A stretch of 64,000 bases of DNA. It comes from F22 sp963675625. GTDB lineage: Bacteria > Bacteroidota > Bacteroidia > Bacteroidales > Bacteroidaceae. Where the stretch lies: positions 2,651,690 to 2,715,689 of the forward strand of contig OY776497.1 of NCBI GenBank assembly GCA_963675625.1, in the 5' to 3' direction. Position 1 is the stretch's first letter. The number at the start of each line of letters is the position of its first letter. Below the pieces are notes generated by a model. That model searched no databases. It saw only the letters and a program-made list of their open reading frames with translations, and was not told the origin of the DNA. Below are positions 44,753 through 53,046 of the stretch, piece by piece. A program made the position numbers and the translations under genes.

Positions 44753-44795
44753 GTCACGCGTCTGGGTACATGGTATCTAGGGGCGTGATTTTTTT
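44753..44795 (+). terminator. Terminator of the mini-lipoprotein gene
   Basis: TCACGC/GCGTGA stem with a long loop, followed by seven T. Confidence 0.55.
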
Positions 44796-44807
44796 ATGTG
44801 ATATCTC

Positions 44808-45260
44808 TTAGTCGCGACAAGAAAACTCCATCATAGTAAACACCAAGCCGCGAGCTGAACACCTATTATCTAACACCTTAAATCCTAGACTCTTATAGAT
44901 ATCCACAGCATAGGTTGATGCTTTAACCAAAATCGTATCTACTCCACTATCTTTTCGCGCAAATAAGAATAACTTTTTACCGATTTTCTGTCCTTGGTAC
45001 TCCTTGAGAATAAAAAACAGAGAAAGGTGTCTGCCACCTTCCTTGAAACCGATGACCCCTACGAGTCGATCACCTATAAATGCCCCATACAATATCATTG
45101 CAGATATTTGCATTGGGTCATTGACAAAACTACAAAAGGTCGAGTAACCTTCTTCAGAATAATCTTCCGAATTACACTTGGTAAACACATCAAGGGATAT
45201 GTTTAGCGCCTCTTCAATGTCTTTTGGAGAATCGATTTTTCGTATTGATACATTATCCAT
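44808..45260 (-). CDS. GNAT-family N-acetyltransferase
   Basis: Cytosolic acetyltransferase of 150 residues. The acetyl-CoA-binding region is in LFFILKEYQGQKIGKKLFLFA (R/QxxGxG/A motif as QGQKIG) and the C-terminal VDIYKSLGFKVLD is typical. The ATG at 45260 is chosen; 45314 would add 18 residues unrelated to the fold. Substrate unknown. Confidence 0.85.
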   Translation of the reverse strand: MDNVSIRKIDSPKDIEEALNISLDVFTKCNSEDYSEEGYSTFCSFVNDPMQISAMILYGAFIGDRLVGVIGFKEGGRHLSLFFILKEYQGQKIGKKLFLFARKDSGVDTILVKASTYAVDIYKSLGFKVLDNRCSARGLVFTMMEFSCRD

Positions 45261-45375
45261 ATTTATTTCATTTACCTTAAACGACAAATGTAATGAAAAT
45301 ATGTATGTATGCAAATAGTATTTGGAGGGAAGTTATATACGGGGAATGTTTTATTTTTCATGTGATAAGAAAACA

Positions 45376-45415
45376 GCCCCACATGCGCACAAATGTGACA
45401 TTGAGGGGCGTTTTT
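45376..45415 (+). promoter_or_regulatory. Terminator-like hairpin in the divergent gap
   Basis: GCCCC/GGGGC outer stem with inner ACAT/ATGT pairing, followed by GTTTTTG on the plus strand. No plus-strand gene ends here; it may be an attenuator in the leader of the channel gene at 45537. Confidence 0.35.
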
Positions 45416-45536
45416 GTGTCAATATACCGTAAATTCTTATCAAATATCCCAAAGTGTCAAGTTTTTGTCAAGTATTTTCTGGTGAATTACTCAGTTAGAT
45501 TACATAGTTTTGTGGCTTCACATAAGTCAATCTACA

Positions 45537-46388
45537 ATGAAGCAGAAACTTTACAACTTACTCTACAACACCTCTTGGCTCGATCACAGCATCATGATGC
45601 TGATCGTCTTTAGTGTGCTAGGTATTATCCTAGACACTATCCCAAGTGTACACCACACCATAGGCAACTATATAAACATCTTCGATACCTTTAGTGTCGT
45701 TATCTTCACTATAGAGTATCTCCTTCGCATCGTTGTAGCAGACATCTCCCATCCAGCCACCACCAAATGGCGTTCCATTCTTAGGTTTATGACTTCCATG
45801 TATGGACTCATAGACCTTGTCGCTGTTCTGCCCTTTTACTTACCATTACTCTTTACAATCGACCTCCGATTCCTCAGAATGATACGTCTAGTTCGCATCC
45901 TTCGCATACTCAAGGTCAACCGATACAATAACTCCATGCATTTAGTGGGGAGTGTGATTAAAGAGAAGAAATACGAACTTCTCGTCACTAGTTTTGTAGC
46001 CCTTATTGTGATTATTATCTCCACCTTGTTGATGTACTCGCTTGAAGGGCCCGAGCAGTCAGGCGCCTTTCCCAACCTTTTTGCTGCTTTTCAGTGGACG
46101 CTCGGCACCATGGCCTCCATAGGAAGCAATAACCTATTTCCTACAACAGCCACAGGACATGTAATAGGGGGCATTATCGGTTTCTTTAGTATTGGACTTG
46201 TAGCACTTCCCACCAGCATCATTGGTGCAGGGTTTATCGAGCGTGTGGAACAAAAAAAGGTGCATAAGCAGCAGTATATAATCATCAAGGAGAAGTTGAT
46301 GTTGCTTCAGGATCTGTATGATGACGGAGTGATATCAGAAGCAGAGCATGAAGAGGTTAGGCGTAAAATGCTAAATAAATTGGAATAA
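45537..46388 (+). CDS. Voltage-gated-like cation channel with non-canonical filter
   Basis: Six-helix ion-transport protein of 283 residues. S4 is clear, with Arg every third position (RFLRMIRLVRILRILK). S5, the pore loop and S6 follow, then a cytosolic helical tail (LLQDLYDDGVISEAEHEEV). The pore loop reads WTLGTMASIGSNNLFP at about residues 188-203, where potassium channels have TVGYG. A TAGTTTTG box lies at 45505-45512. Selectivity cannot be predicted from this sequence. Confidence 0.85.
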   Translation: MKQKLYNLLYNTSWLDHSIMMLIVFSVLGIILDTIPSVHHTIGNYINIFDTFSVVIFTIEYLLRIVVADISHPATTKWRSILRFMTSMYGLIDLVAVLPFYLPLLFTIDLRFLRMIRLVRILRILKVNRYNNSMHLVGSVIKEKKYELLVTSFVALIVIIISTLLMYSLEGPEQSGAFPNLFAAFQWTLGTMASIGSNNLFPTTATGHVIGGIIGFFSIGLVALPTSIIGAGFIERVEQKKVHKQQYIIIKEKLMLLQDLYDDGVISEAEHEEVRRKMLNKLE

Positions 46389-46445
46389 TCATCTTATTAT
46401 GTATGTAATTGCGAAAATATACAATAGAAAAGTCGATAATTTTTC

Positions 46446-46453
46446 TATCTTTG
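46446..46453 (+). promoter_or_regulatory. -7 box of the nuclease gene train
   Basis: TATCTTTG, 30 bases before the HsdR-N gene; the only clear promoter before the genes at 46484-50146. Confidence 0.6.
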
Positions 46454-46483
46454 TGAGATTCTAATCTTAAATAATAAATAACT

Positions 46484-47581
46484 ATGGATTTTAAAGATAC
46501 CATTGCTCAGCTGAGCACACGAGTGAGCCAACTCAAGGGGCAGATCAATACAGAAGAAGCAACAAAGAATGCTTTTATCATGCCCTTCATCCAACTACTA
46601 GGCTATGATGTATTCAACCCACTAGAAGTCGTCCCAGAAATGGATTGTGATCTAGTAAGGAAAAAAGGCGAAAAAATAGACTACGCCATCATGAAAGAAG
46701 GCGAACCAATTATGCTTATCGAATGCAAGCACTGGGAACAAAATCTATCCTTACACGACAACCAACTCCAAAAATACTTCGTCGCATCCAAAGCCAAATT
46801 CGGAGTCCTTACCAATGGCGTCACATACCGCTTTTATACCGACCTAGTTGCCAAAAATCTGATGGACGAGACTCCTTTCCTCGAATTCAATATCGAAGAC
46901 TACACAGAACACCAAGTCGATGCCATCAAACAATTCCATAAATCATATTTTGACCTAGACAGTATACATAGTTCAGCAAATGACCTCAAATACATGTCCG
47001 AACTAAAGGCCCAAATTAAAAACGAGTTTTCAAATCCCTCGTCAGAATTCGTCAAACTATTCGCCCGCAAGGTCTATGATGGTATGATCACCCCTCGCTT
47101 ACTCGATCAGTTCACCACATTAGTAAAGCGTTCCGTAGGCAATCATATCAACGACGTTATCTCCAACCGCCTGAATCAAGCCATGCAATCAGAAGAAGGC
47201 ACTACACCCATTCAAGTGGCTAGTCCTGCCGAATCTATGGCCTCCGCCGATGCTTCCAGCATAGAAGAGGAGTCAGCACGTAAGAGCAATATAGAGACTA
47301 CCGAGGAAGAACTAGAAGGCTTCTATTTGGTGAAATCTATCCTGCGAGATACACTCCCTCCCGAACGAATCACCTATCGCGATGCAGTATCATACTTCGC
47401 CATCCTTCTGGACGACAACAACCGCAAACCCGTTTGTCGTCTGTATTTTAACAACCCAGAGAATAAGCGTATTGCGTTGCTCGATGAAGACAAGAAGGAA
47501 ACGAGATATAGTCTTGAAAGTCTGGACGATATTTATGAGTATGCGGATGAGTTGAAGGAGAGTGTGGAGAGATTTAAGTAA
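46484..47581 (+). CDS. Stand-alone HsdR N-terminal-like nuclease-domain protein
   Basis: 365-residue cytosolic protein. Residues 20-150 match the N-terminal endonuclease domain of type I restriction HsdR: the FIMPFIQLLGYDVFNPLEVVPE block, then Asp66, Glu80 and Lys82 in KIDYAIMKEGEPIMLIECKH, which fit PD-(D/E)XK. The helicase part of HsdR is absent. Residues 250-290 form an acidic, low-complexity linker, and the last 75 residues form a separate alpha/beta domain. There is no HsdM or HsdS nearby. First gene of a closely spaced train that continues with an SH3/DUF3761 protein 15 bases on. Such orphans may be defence nucleases. Confidence 0.82.
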   Translation: MDFKDTIAQLSTRVSQLKGQINTEEATKNAFIMPFIQLLGYDVFNPLEVVPEMDCDLVRKKGEKIDYAIMKEGEPIMLIECKHWEQNLSLHDNQLQKYFVASKAKFGVLTNGVTYRFYTDLVAKNLMDETPFLEFNIEDYTEHQVDAIKQFHKSYFDLDSIHSSANDLKYMSELKAQIKNEFSNPSSEFVKLFARKVYDGMITPRLLDQFTTLVKRSVGNHINDVISNRLNQAMQSEEGTTPIQVASPAESMASADASSIEEESARKSNIETTEEELEGFYLVKSILRDTLPPERITYRDAVSYFAILLDDNNRKPVCRLYFNNPENKRIALLDEDKKETRYSLESLDDIYEYADELKESVERFK

Positions 47582-47596
47582 TTAATAGAGATCAAG

Positions 47597-48067
47597 ATGC
47601 AAAACAAAAATAGATTCATCACCACCTTATTACTCTTGGCTTTTGTCAGTCTTTCAGCATACAGCCAACTTATTCGTTACACGACTGCAAACATACATTT
47701 GAGAGACGGGGCTAGTTTATATAGTCAATCATTGATGACTATACCTAAGGGAACTCCGGTGTATCTTAGTGAAGAATGTGATTGCAAGTGGATAGGTGTC
47801 GAGTATCAAGGTAAAATAGGGTACGTATATTCTAAATACTTGACCGAGAGCAAGCCTAGTTTATATAGAGACTCGTCTACAAATACAAGACATACGACGA
47901 GCAGTAAATATTATACTAATAGTCAAGGAGAAAGAGTACAGTCACCCACATATTATAGCTCTAGACCTAAAGGTGCAACTGCTCTTTGTCGCGATGGAAC
48001 GTATAGCTTTAGTAGAAGTCGTCGCGGTACATGTTCACACCATGGAGGTGTAGCTCAATGGTATTAA
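47597..48067 (+). CDS. Secreted SH3-like/DUF3761 protein
   Basis: 156-residue exported protein: signal peptide (1-21), a bacterial SH3-like domain (about 25-80; NIHLRDGASLYSQSLMTIPK and IGYVYSKYL), a Ser/Thr/Tyr-rich linker and the C-terminal DUF3761 motif ATALCRDGTYSFSRSRRGTC followed by SHHGGVAQWY. DUF3761 has no proven function but sits at the C-terminus of many secreted proteins. It lies between the nuclease-like gene and the zinc-ribbon gene with gaps of 15 and 19 bases. Confidence 0.85.
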   Translation: MQNKNRFITTLLLLAFVSLSAYSQLIRYTTANIHLRDGASLYSQSLMTIPKGTPVYLSEECDCKWIGVEYQGKIGYVYSKYLTESKPSLYRDSSTNTRHTTSSKYYTNSQGERVQSPTYYSSRPKGATALCRDGTYSFSRSRRGTCSHHGGVAQWY

Positions 48068-48086
48068 CAAAATAACAAATTTGATT

Positions 48087-48986
48087 ATGGCCTTAATAAA
48101 CTGCCCTGAATGTGGCAAACAAGTAAGTGATTCTGCAAAGATGTGTCCGCATTGTGGATATGAGCTTTTTGATTATAAGCTACGTAATGTAAAGAAGCCA
48201 CCGCAATACGCTCCTCAACCTAAAAAGAAGAAGAATGGGTGCTTGTTGGCCTTTTTAATTAGTGTCATTATACTATTCATTCCTTTTGTGGTTGCTAACG
48301 ATGACTCATCAGATGATGCTAATACTGTCTCAAACCAAGAGCAGGTTACTTCCAGTGGGACTATACCTTTAAAATATAAGATTCTTAAAAGTGATAAGAT
48401 TGATGTCCCTCTGAAGACTCAGGTTGCATTGACTATAGTTCTAACGGACGAAGCAACCAAAATAAACAAACAATCAATCTCAAAATTACTCTCCAATCTT
48501 TATAATGAGATAAAGAATAGAACTGGATTTAAGTACCATACTCATCCAACTAACGTTTATGTTTGGGCTTTCACGACCAAAGATAAAGCAAATGCTGGAA
48601 TGGGACAGTGGGTCGGTATGATATCTGGAGTAGGAACAGCACCAGAGCCAGACTTGAAAATTAGTGATATACAGTTAAACTCCTTGTCACTTAAACCAGT
48701 TGAGAAATTTGGGTTATCAGAAAAAACTCGACTAGCAATTTGGCATAAGGCTATAAGAGTCGAGGACAGAGCACAAGAAGAAACAGACGCAAAATATCCG
48801 ACAGATAAAAAAGGTATTACTCAAAGTTATTTAATGAAGAGCTATGACTATCGTGACAAGCTTGAAATTAAGTATGAAAAGGAATTAGTAAGAGAATATA
48901 GAATTACTAAAGCTATACTTGATTCCATTTGTTATGAAGCTGGTGAAAAAGGATGGGCATATCCTTCTATGCATTTGTTTGACTAA
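48087..48986 (+). CDS. Zinc-ribbon membrane protein
   Basis: 299-residue protein. The N-terminal zinc ribbon CPECGKQVSDSAKMCPHCGY is followed by a basic stretch, a single transmembrane helix (about 50-70) and an extracytoplasmic domain of about 220 residues that I do not recognise. The true start is the ATG at 48087; a TTG six bases upstream is also in frame. The PLD nuclease gene follows by 14 bases. Confidence 0.8.
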   Translation: MALINCPECGKQVSDSAKMCPHCGYELFDYKLRNVKKPPQYAPQPKKKKNGCLLAFLISVIILFIPFVVANDDSSDDANTVSNQEQVTSSGTIPLKYKILKSDKIDVPLKTQVALTIVLTDEATKINKQSISKLLSNLYNEIKNRTGFKYHTHPTNVYVWAFTTKDKANAGMGQWVGMISGVGTAPEPDLKISDIQLNSLSLKPVEKFGLSEKTRLAIWHKAIRVEDRAQEETDAKYPTDKKGITQSYLMKSYDYRDKLEIKYEKELVREYRITKAILDSICYEAGEKGWAYPSMHLFD

Positions 48987-49000
48987 ATTAGATTATTCTC

Positions 49001-50146
49001 ATGATACTTACAACCCAATCCCTTGTAGATACACTGCGAGAAAGATGTAATAGCGCACAATCTCGCATTTTGATAGCATCCCCCTTTATTGGTTCCTTGC
49101 GTGATGTGCGCAAGGTGATTGGAGGTGCGTGGATGAAAGATTCTGTTGAGCTTAAAGTACTAACAGACAATGAAGCTGGCTTTATTAAAGAAGACACCTA
49201 CGATGAATTTATTGCTTATGGCGAGGTCCGTTCCTTGAAAAGTCTTCATGCAAAAGTATATATAGTTGATGATTGGTGCTTAATTACTTCTGCAAATCTA
49301 ACAGGAACTGCATTCTCTCGTAGATATGAAATTGGAACAGAAGTAGATGGACAAGAGTTTGCTGACAGTCTTGAACTCTTTAATTACTGGTGGGAGTCAT
49401 CAACCGATATTAAAGCAGTGAACAAGCCTAGCTCTTCAATGGTTGGATATCATGATGGTGCATCATTTTCTCCAAAGAATAAGCTTCCAGGTTATACGCA
49501 AAGAAACTTAAGTCATGACAAATACCAAGTCGTCTGTGACAAATACAAAGAGTTCGCAGAGTTATATGAAGCAGTTACAGGCAGAAACACAGAGATGAAA
49601 GATGATGGATTTACTTTGTATCAAGAAGTGGATTATCTATTCAATTATTTGTATCACGAACATCCAGATACACCATCGAAAAACTTAGATGGTGTAATTA
49701 AACAAAATAAGAAAGAGCGAAAGGCTAAGATTCGTAAGTATTTTAAGTTGCTGAAAGAATTTTATCCTCAAGACAAGCAAGAATGGAGACTAGAACGTAC
49801 TGAGATAGTACAACAAATATTAGACCTATCCAAAATTGACTCTATAACTAGAGATGATGTAAAGGAAGTACTTGAGTGCTTGCACTGTCTTCACAGTTAT
49901 CCGATAAACAAGACTAAGTTCTTGAATCCACAGAATAACAATCTTAAAGATATACGTAAGTATTGGAAAATGCTTTTGCATTCAGAGACTCTTGATTTTC
50001 AGGTTTTTGCAGAGGTCAATAGTCACTTAAATTTCTTTGGTAAGTCATCAATGCAAGAGCTTGTAGGGTGGTACTGGCCAGATGATTATCCAATTATAAA
50101 CAAGAATTCTGATAACGGGATGAAGTTCTTTGGGTATGATGTGTAA
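49001..50146 (+). CDS. Phospholipase-D-fold nuclease-like protein
   Basis: 381-residue cytosolic protein. The N-terminal 130 residues carry one PLD/HKD half-site: His83, Lys85 and Asp90 in SLHAKVYIVDDWCLITSANL, with the trailing SAN. PLD nucleases act as dimers, so one motif suffices. The C-terminal 250 residues are helical and unknown (LNFFGKSSMQELVGWYWPDD near the end). It neighbours the zinc-ribbon and DUF3800 genes. A restriction or defence nuclease is plausible; lipid cleavage is unlikely without a signal peptide. Confidence 0.85.
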   Translation: MILTTQSLVDTLRERCNSAQSRILIASPFIGSLRDVRKVIGGAWMKDSVELKVLTDNEAGFIKEDTYDEFIAYGEVRSLKSLHAKVYIVDDWCLITSANLTGTAFSRRYEIGTEVDGQEFADSLELFNYWWESSTDIKAVNKPSSSMVGYHDGASFSPKNKLPGYTQRNLSHDKYQVVCDKYKEFAELYEAVTGRNTEMKDDGFTLYQEVDYLFNYLYHEHPDTPSKNLDGVIKQNKKERKAKIRKYFKLLKEFYPQDKQEWRLERTEIVQQILDLSKIDSITRDDVKEVLECLHCLHSYPINKTKFLNPQNNNLKDIRKYWKMLLHSETLDFQVFAEVNSHLNFFGKSSMQELVGWYWPDDYPIINKNSDNGMKFFGYDV

Positions 50147-50207
50147 TTACAGCATGCTATTTAAAGTTGAGTTTTTAACTCCTATAATTTAAATAATTAA
50201 TTGAAAA

Positions 50208-51305
50208 ATGAATAGAAAATTATATTTTGATGAAGCTGGCTTTACCGGCTCAAATATAAACAACAAGAATCAACCAGTTTTTTGTCTTGCATCTTTGTGT
50301 TTAAATAATGATGAAATGCATAAAATTGAAATTAAAGTCAAGGAGCTAAGAGAAAAACATCGACTTGATTTCAAAGAGATGCATTTTGCTAAACTAAAGG
50401 AGTCTGGATCAGGTCGTTCGTTCATAATTGATTTACTTGAATATTTAGTATCTGATTCACTAGACAATATTTTTGTTCATTTTGTTGAAAAAGAATATGC
50501 TTTATATTGTAATGTTGTAGACAGATTAATTGAACCATTTTTACGATTTGAATTAGACGTCGACATTAATGTTGAAAAATATAATATAGCAACTGCTTGT
50601 GTCCTTATGTTAATGATGAGAACTCATGATGAGCAGAATGATGTAGCTGAATTTCGTGCGAAATTTGAAGTCTTAATGAGAGATATTAATATGGAGAATA
50701 TATCATCCTTTAAAGATGTTGTACTTAAAATATACAGTTCTACAGACTCTGAAGATTTAAAAAGAACTCTTGAGCTGATCTTAGCTTGTTTAGATGATCA
50801 GTCATTGTTTAAGGCCGATGATAAGTATAATTTAGATTTAACATTTACGACATTTATTGCAAGTATAGAGTTTTGGAGAAATCAACACCAAGAAAGTCAG
50901 TTTGATGTTTATTTTGACAACTCTAGAGCTATAGAATCTTATCAGAGTTGGATTGACAGATTGTCTGCTGATACAGTCAAGAAGCAAATGGTGGGATATG
51001 ATGATAGGAAACATATGCTACCGTTACCAATCAATCAGTTTAGCTTATCTGATTCTGAAGAGTACATAGGCTTACAGCTGGCTGACATATTAGCCAGTAC
51101 AGTGTTTTTTTGTAATACCGCACAAAAAAAGAAACAAGAGACTTTTAAAAAGAAACTAGTAGGTCTTATTGGCGGTCTAAAATGCCATCTTATGACTTTA
51201 AATGTTATTTGTCGGGAGCTTTTGGACAATACAGAAATAGACTCAAGTGAAGATGTTGATGGTGTTGATTTTATTGCAGATTTGCTATCTGAATTGGATG
51301 ATTAA
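50208..51305 (+). CDS. DUF3800 protein
   Basis: 365-residue cytosolic protein of the DUF3800 family. It opens with YFDEAGFTG (Asp8, Glu9), continues with the KEMHFAKLKESGSGR region and ends the fold with EEYIGLQLADILAST. DUF3800 proteins have an RNase-H-like fold with acidic residues and are often found in defence islands. Codon use is AT-rich relative to the core genes. It lies 61 bases after the PLD gene, so it may or may not share its transcript. Confidence 0.85.
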   Translation: MNRKLYFDEAGFTGSNINNKNQPVFCLASLCLNNDEMHKIEIKVKELREKHRLDFKEMHFAKLKESGSGRSFIIDLLEYLVSDSLDNIFVHFVEKEYALYCNVVDRLIEPFLRFELDVDINVEKYNIATACVLMLMMRTHDEQNDVAEFRAKFEVLMRDINMENISSFKDVVLKIYSSTDSEDLKRTLELILACLDDQSLFKADDKYNLDLTFTTFIASIEFWRNQHQESQFDVYFDNSRAIESYQSWIDRLSADTVKKQMVGYDDRKHMLPLPINQFSLSDSEEYIGLQLADILASTVFFCNTAQKKKQETFKKKLVGLIGGLKCHLMTLNVICRELLDNTEIDSSEDVDGVDFIADLLSELDD

Positions 51306-51362
51306 GCACTTTGATGTTGAGATAATTGCAAGCGTTCAAGAAAAATTATTGAACTGAATTTA

Positions 51363-51558
51363 TATACTGTCCCCCATATTTAAGACCACATTTACCCTCC
51401 TTTAAGAAATGGTTCGTCCATTTGATAGGTTAATATTGAATTTCTAGCCCCCACTTGGGCTTCATATAAACAAACAGGAGTTACTAATTCGTACGAACGA
51501 AGCCTCTACTTATGAAGTTTAGTGTTTTGCCTAATGGAGTTGGTAGAAACCATACTTC
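51363..51558. repeat. Left copy of the direct repeat bounding the Zorya-like cassette
   Basis: About 196 bases, about 94% identical by eye to 54746-54943 in the same orientation. It contains a repeat-family segment (51363-51458) and, on the minus strand, the last 24 codons and stop (51484-51558) of the secreted-protein gene at 54869, here as an orphan 3' fragment. The HNH gene ends within it in a different frame. Confidence 0.9.
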
Positions 51559-52333
51559 TATATTTATCCCTAAATCGCTTAATCATTTTTTGTGCTGAAT
51601 TATTACTAAAGTTTTGTTGATGAATTCTATCAACTTGTGAGTGGCATTCTATACATAAACATGCTAAGTTGTCTTCTGTGTTATGTAGTTTATTGCCATC
51701 TTTATGATGTACATGTATAAATCTACGATCAAATTCATTGACCTGCACCCCACAGTGTTCACAAGTATAATTCGTCTTCTTCCGGAATTCGCTACTAATA
51801 AATTCCCAATCTCTAGTATAGCCAAATATGTCTACATCAACCTCTTTTGATAGTTCGCCGTGTTTCTTGAGCATTTCTACAAATCTATTAGTTGTTGATT
51901 CATAATCTTCACCATTAGCCATCAGCATTTTCAAACAGTTCTTGCAAAGTGGAAGGTCGTCCACTTCCTTATCAATAAGGTTATCGTCTATATCAATGAC
52001 TTTTACAGGACTATCATTAGACCACCTATATTGTTGGTAAAAGCGTCCACTTTCTAAAAAACTTTCAATAGTACTACATTTACAAAGATGGTATCTTGGT
52101 TTGCCATATTGAGTGAGACGGTAAGAACGTTTGTACATAAAACCTCTATGCTCCGTGCCATCTTTTCCGATAAGATATATACCATTTTCATCAAATCTGT
52201 AGCGTCCAGAACGTATATCTTCTGCAGTGATATCAACAGGTTTGATTGATACATATGCTTTTTTATTACCAATACGATATCCCATATTAGTAAGCATTAT
52301 CTTCAATCTTGAAAAATCATATAGTTTTGACAT
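51506..52333 (-). CDS. HNH endonuclease, third gene of a Zorya-like operon
   Basis: 275-residue cytosolic protein, the likely effector of the zorA-zorB operon. The C-terminal HNH fold has zinc pairs Cys191/Cys194 (CEHC) and Cys227/Cys230 (CIEC), His209/His210 in HVHHKDGNKLH, Asn222 and His231. A second possible zinc site is made by Cys84/Cys86 and Cys130/Cys133. Type II Zorya systems carry an HNH effector (ZorE) in this position; I cannot tell whether the N-terminal half matches ZorE. The start overlaps the zorB stop (TAATG). Residues 260-275 are encoded by the direct repeat, so the C-terminus is chimeric. Confidence 0.85.
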   Translation of the reverse strand: MSKLYDFSRLKIMLTNMGYRIGNKKAYVSIKPVDITAEDIRSGRYRFDENGIYLIGKDGTEHRGFMYKRSYRLTQYGKPRYHLCKCSTIESFLESGRFYQQYRWSNDSPVKVIDIDDNLIDKEVDDLPLCKNCLKMLMANGEDYESTTNRFVEMLKKHGELSKEVDVDIFGYTRDWEFISSEFRKKTNYTCEHCGVQVNEFDRRFIHVHHKDGNKLHNTEDNLACLCIECHSQVDRIHQQNFSNNSAQKMIKRFRDKYRSMVSTNSIRQNTKLHK

Positions 52334-53046
52334 TAGTTGATGATGTTTGAGTTTTTTTCTATAAAGTCTTCTATTAAATCATCACCGTTAGTGATAATCC
52401 TAAATTCAACTCTACGAGAAGCCTTTTGATCAATGGGATGGTGTGTGTTGTATGTGTAATTATGATTTGAATCAAGAGATTTACCGTAACTCAATCCATT
52501 AGCTGTAAACCAATATTCAAACATGTTTTTTTCTTCATCTGTGAAGTGCCTATATGATGATAGAGACCTAGTGTAATTTAATACACTTAATGCCCTACGT
52601 TGTGAAAGGATAACATTTGCAATGTAAGGGTCCGAATTTAGAGCAGGAAAGGCAACGTTATCAGTGTGTCCCTCAATTCTAATTTCTCGGATTCTATCTT
52701 TGAATTTATCATTTTTCAAAATTGCTAAATATCTAGGAAGAAATTCCTGTAGGATAGCTTTAAATCCTGGAGTTATATCCCAAGATCCTTGCTTAAATAG
52801 TACAGAAGGATTATTGAATCTAAATGAGAGGTCCTTTCCTATTTGCATCTGCCATCTAGCTGTATCACTTTTAAATTCATCTACAAATTTATCATGAAGC
52901 TTTGTCTTGGTTTCAATATAATCAGCTAAGACGTTTGTGTTTTTATTTACTTTACTAATATAAGCAATGGCAATAAATAAGAAGATAACCATTAATCCCG
53001 TCATCATATCCGATAATGCCATCCATGTAGAATTACTTTTACTCAT
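52333..53046 (-). CDS. zorB: ZorB-like OmpA/MotB-domain stator protein
   Basis: 237-residue inner-membrane protein with one transmembrane helix (about 12-32). Asp13, in WMALSDMMTGLMVIFLFIA, matches the proton-carrying Asp of MotB. The periplasmic OmpA-like peptidoglycan-binding domain is marked by IREIRIEGHTDN and SQRRALSVLNY and ends with ASRRVEFRI. With the ZorA-like protein it should form an ion-driven motor. It is coupled to zorA and the HNH gene by one-base overlaps. Confidence 0.8.
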   Translation of the reverse strand: MSKSNSTWMALSDMMTGLMVIFLFIAIAYISKVNKNTNVLADYIETKTKLHDKFVDEFKSDTARWQMQIGKDLSFRFNNPSVLFKQGSWDITPGFKAILQEFLPRYLAILKNDKFKDRIREIRIEGHTDNVAFPALNSDPYIANVILSQRRALSVLNYTRSLSSYRHFTDEEKNMFEYWFTANGLSYGKSLDSNHNYTYNTHHPIDQKASRRVEFRIITNGDDLIEDFIEKNSNIIN

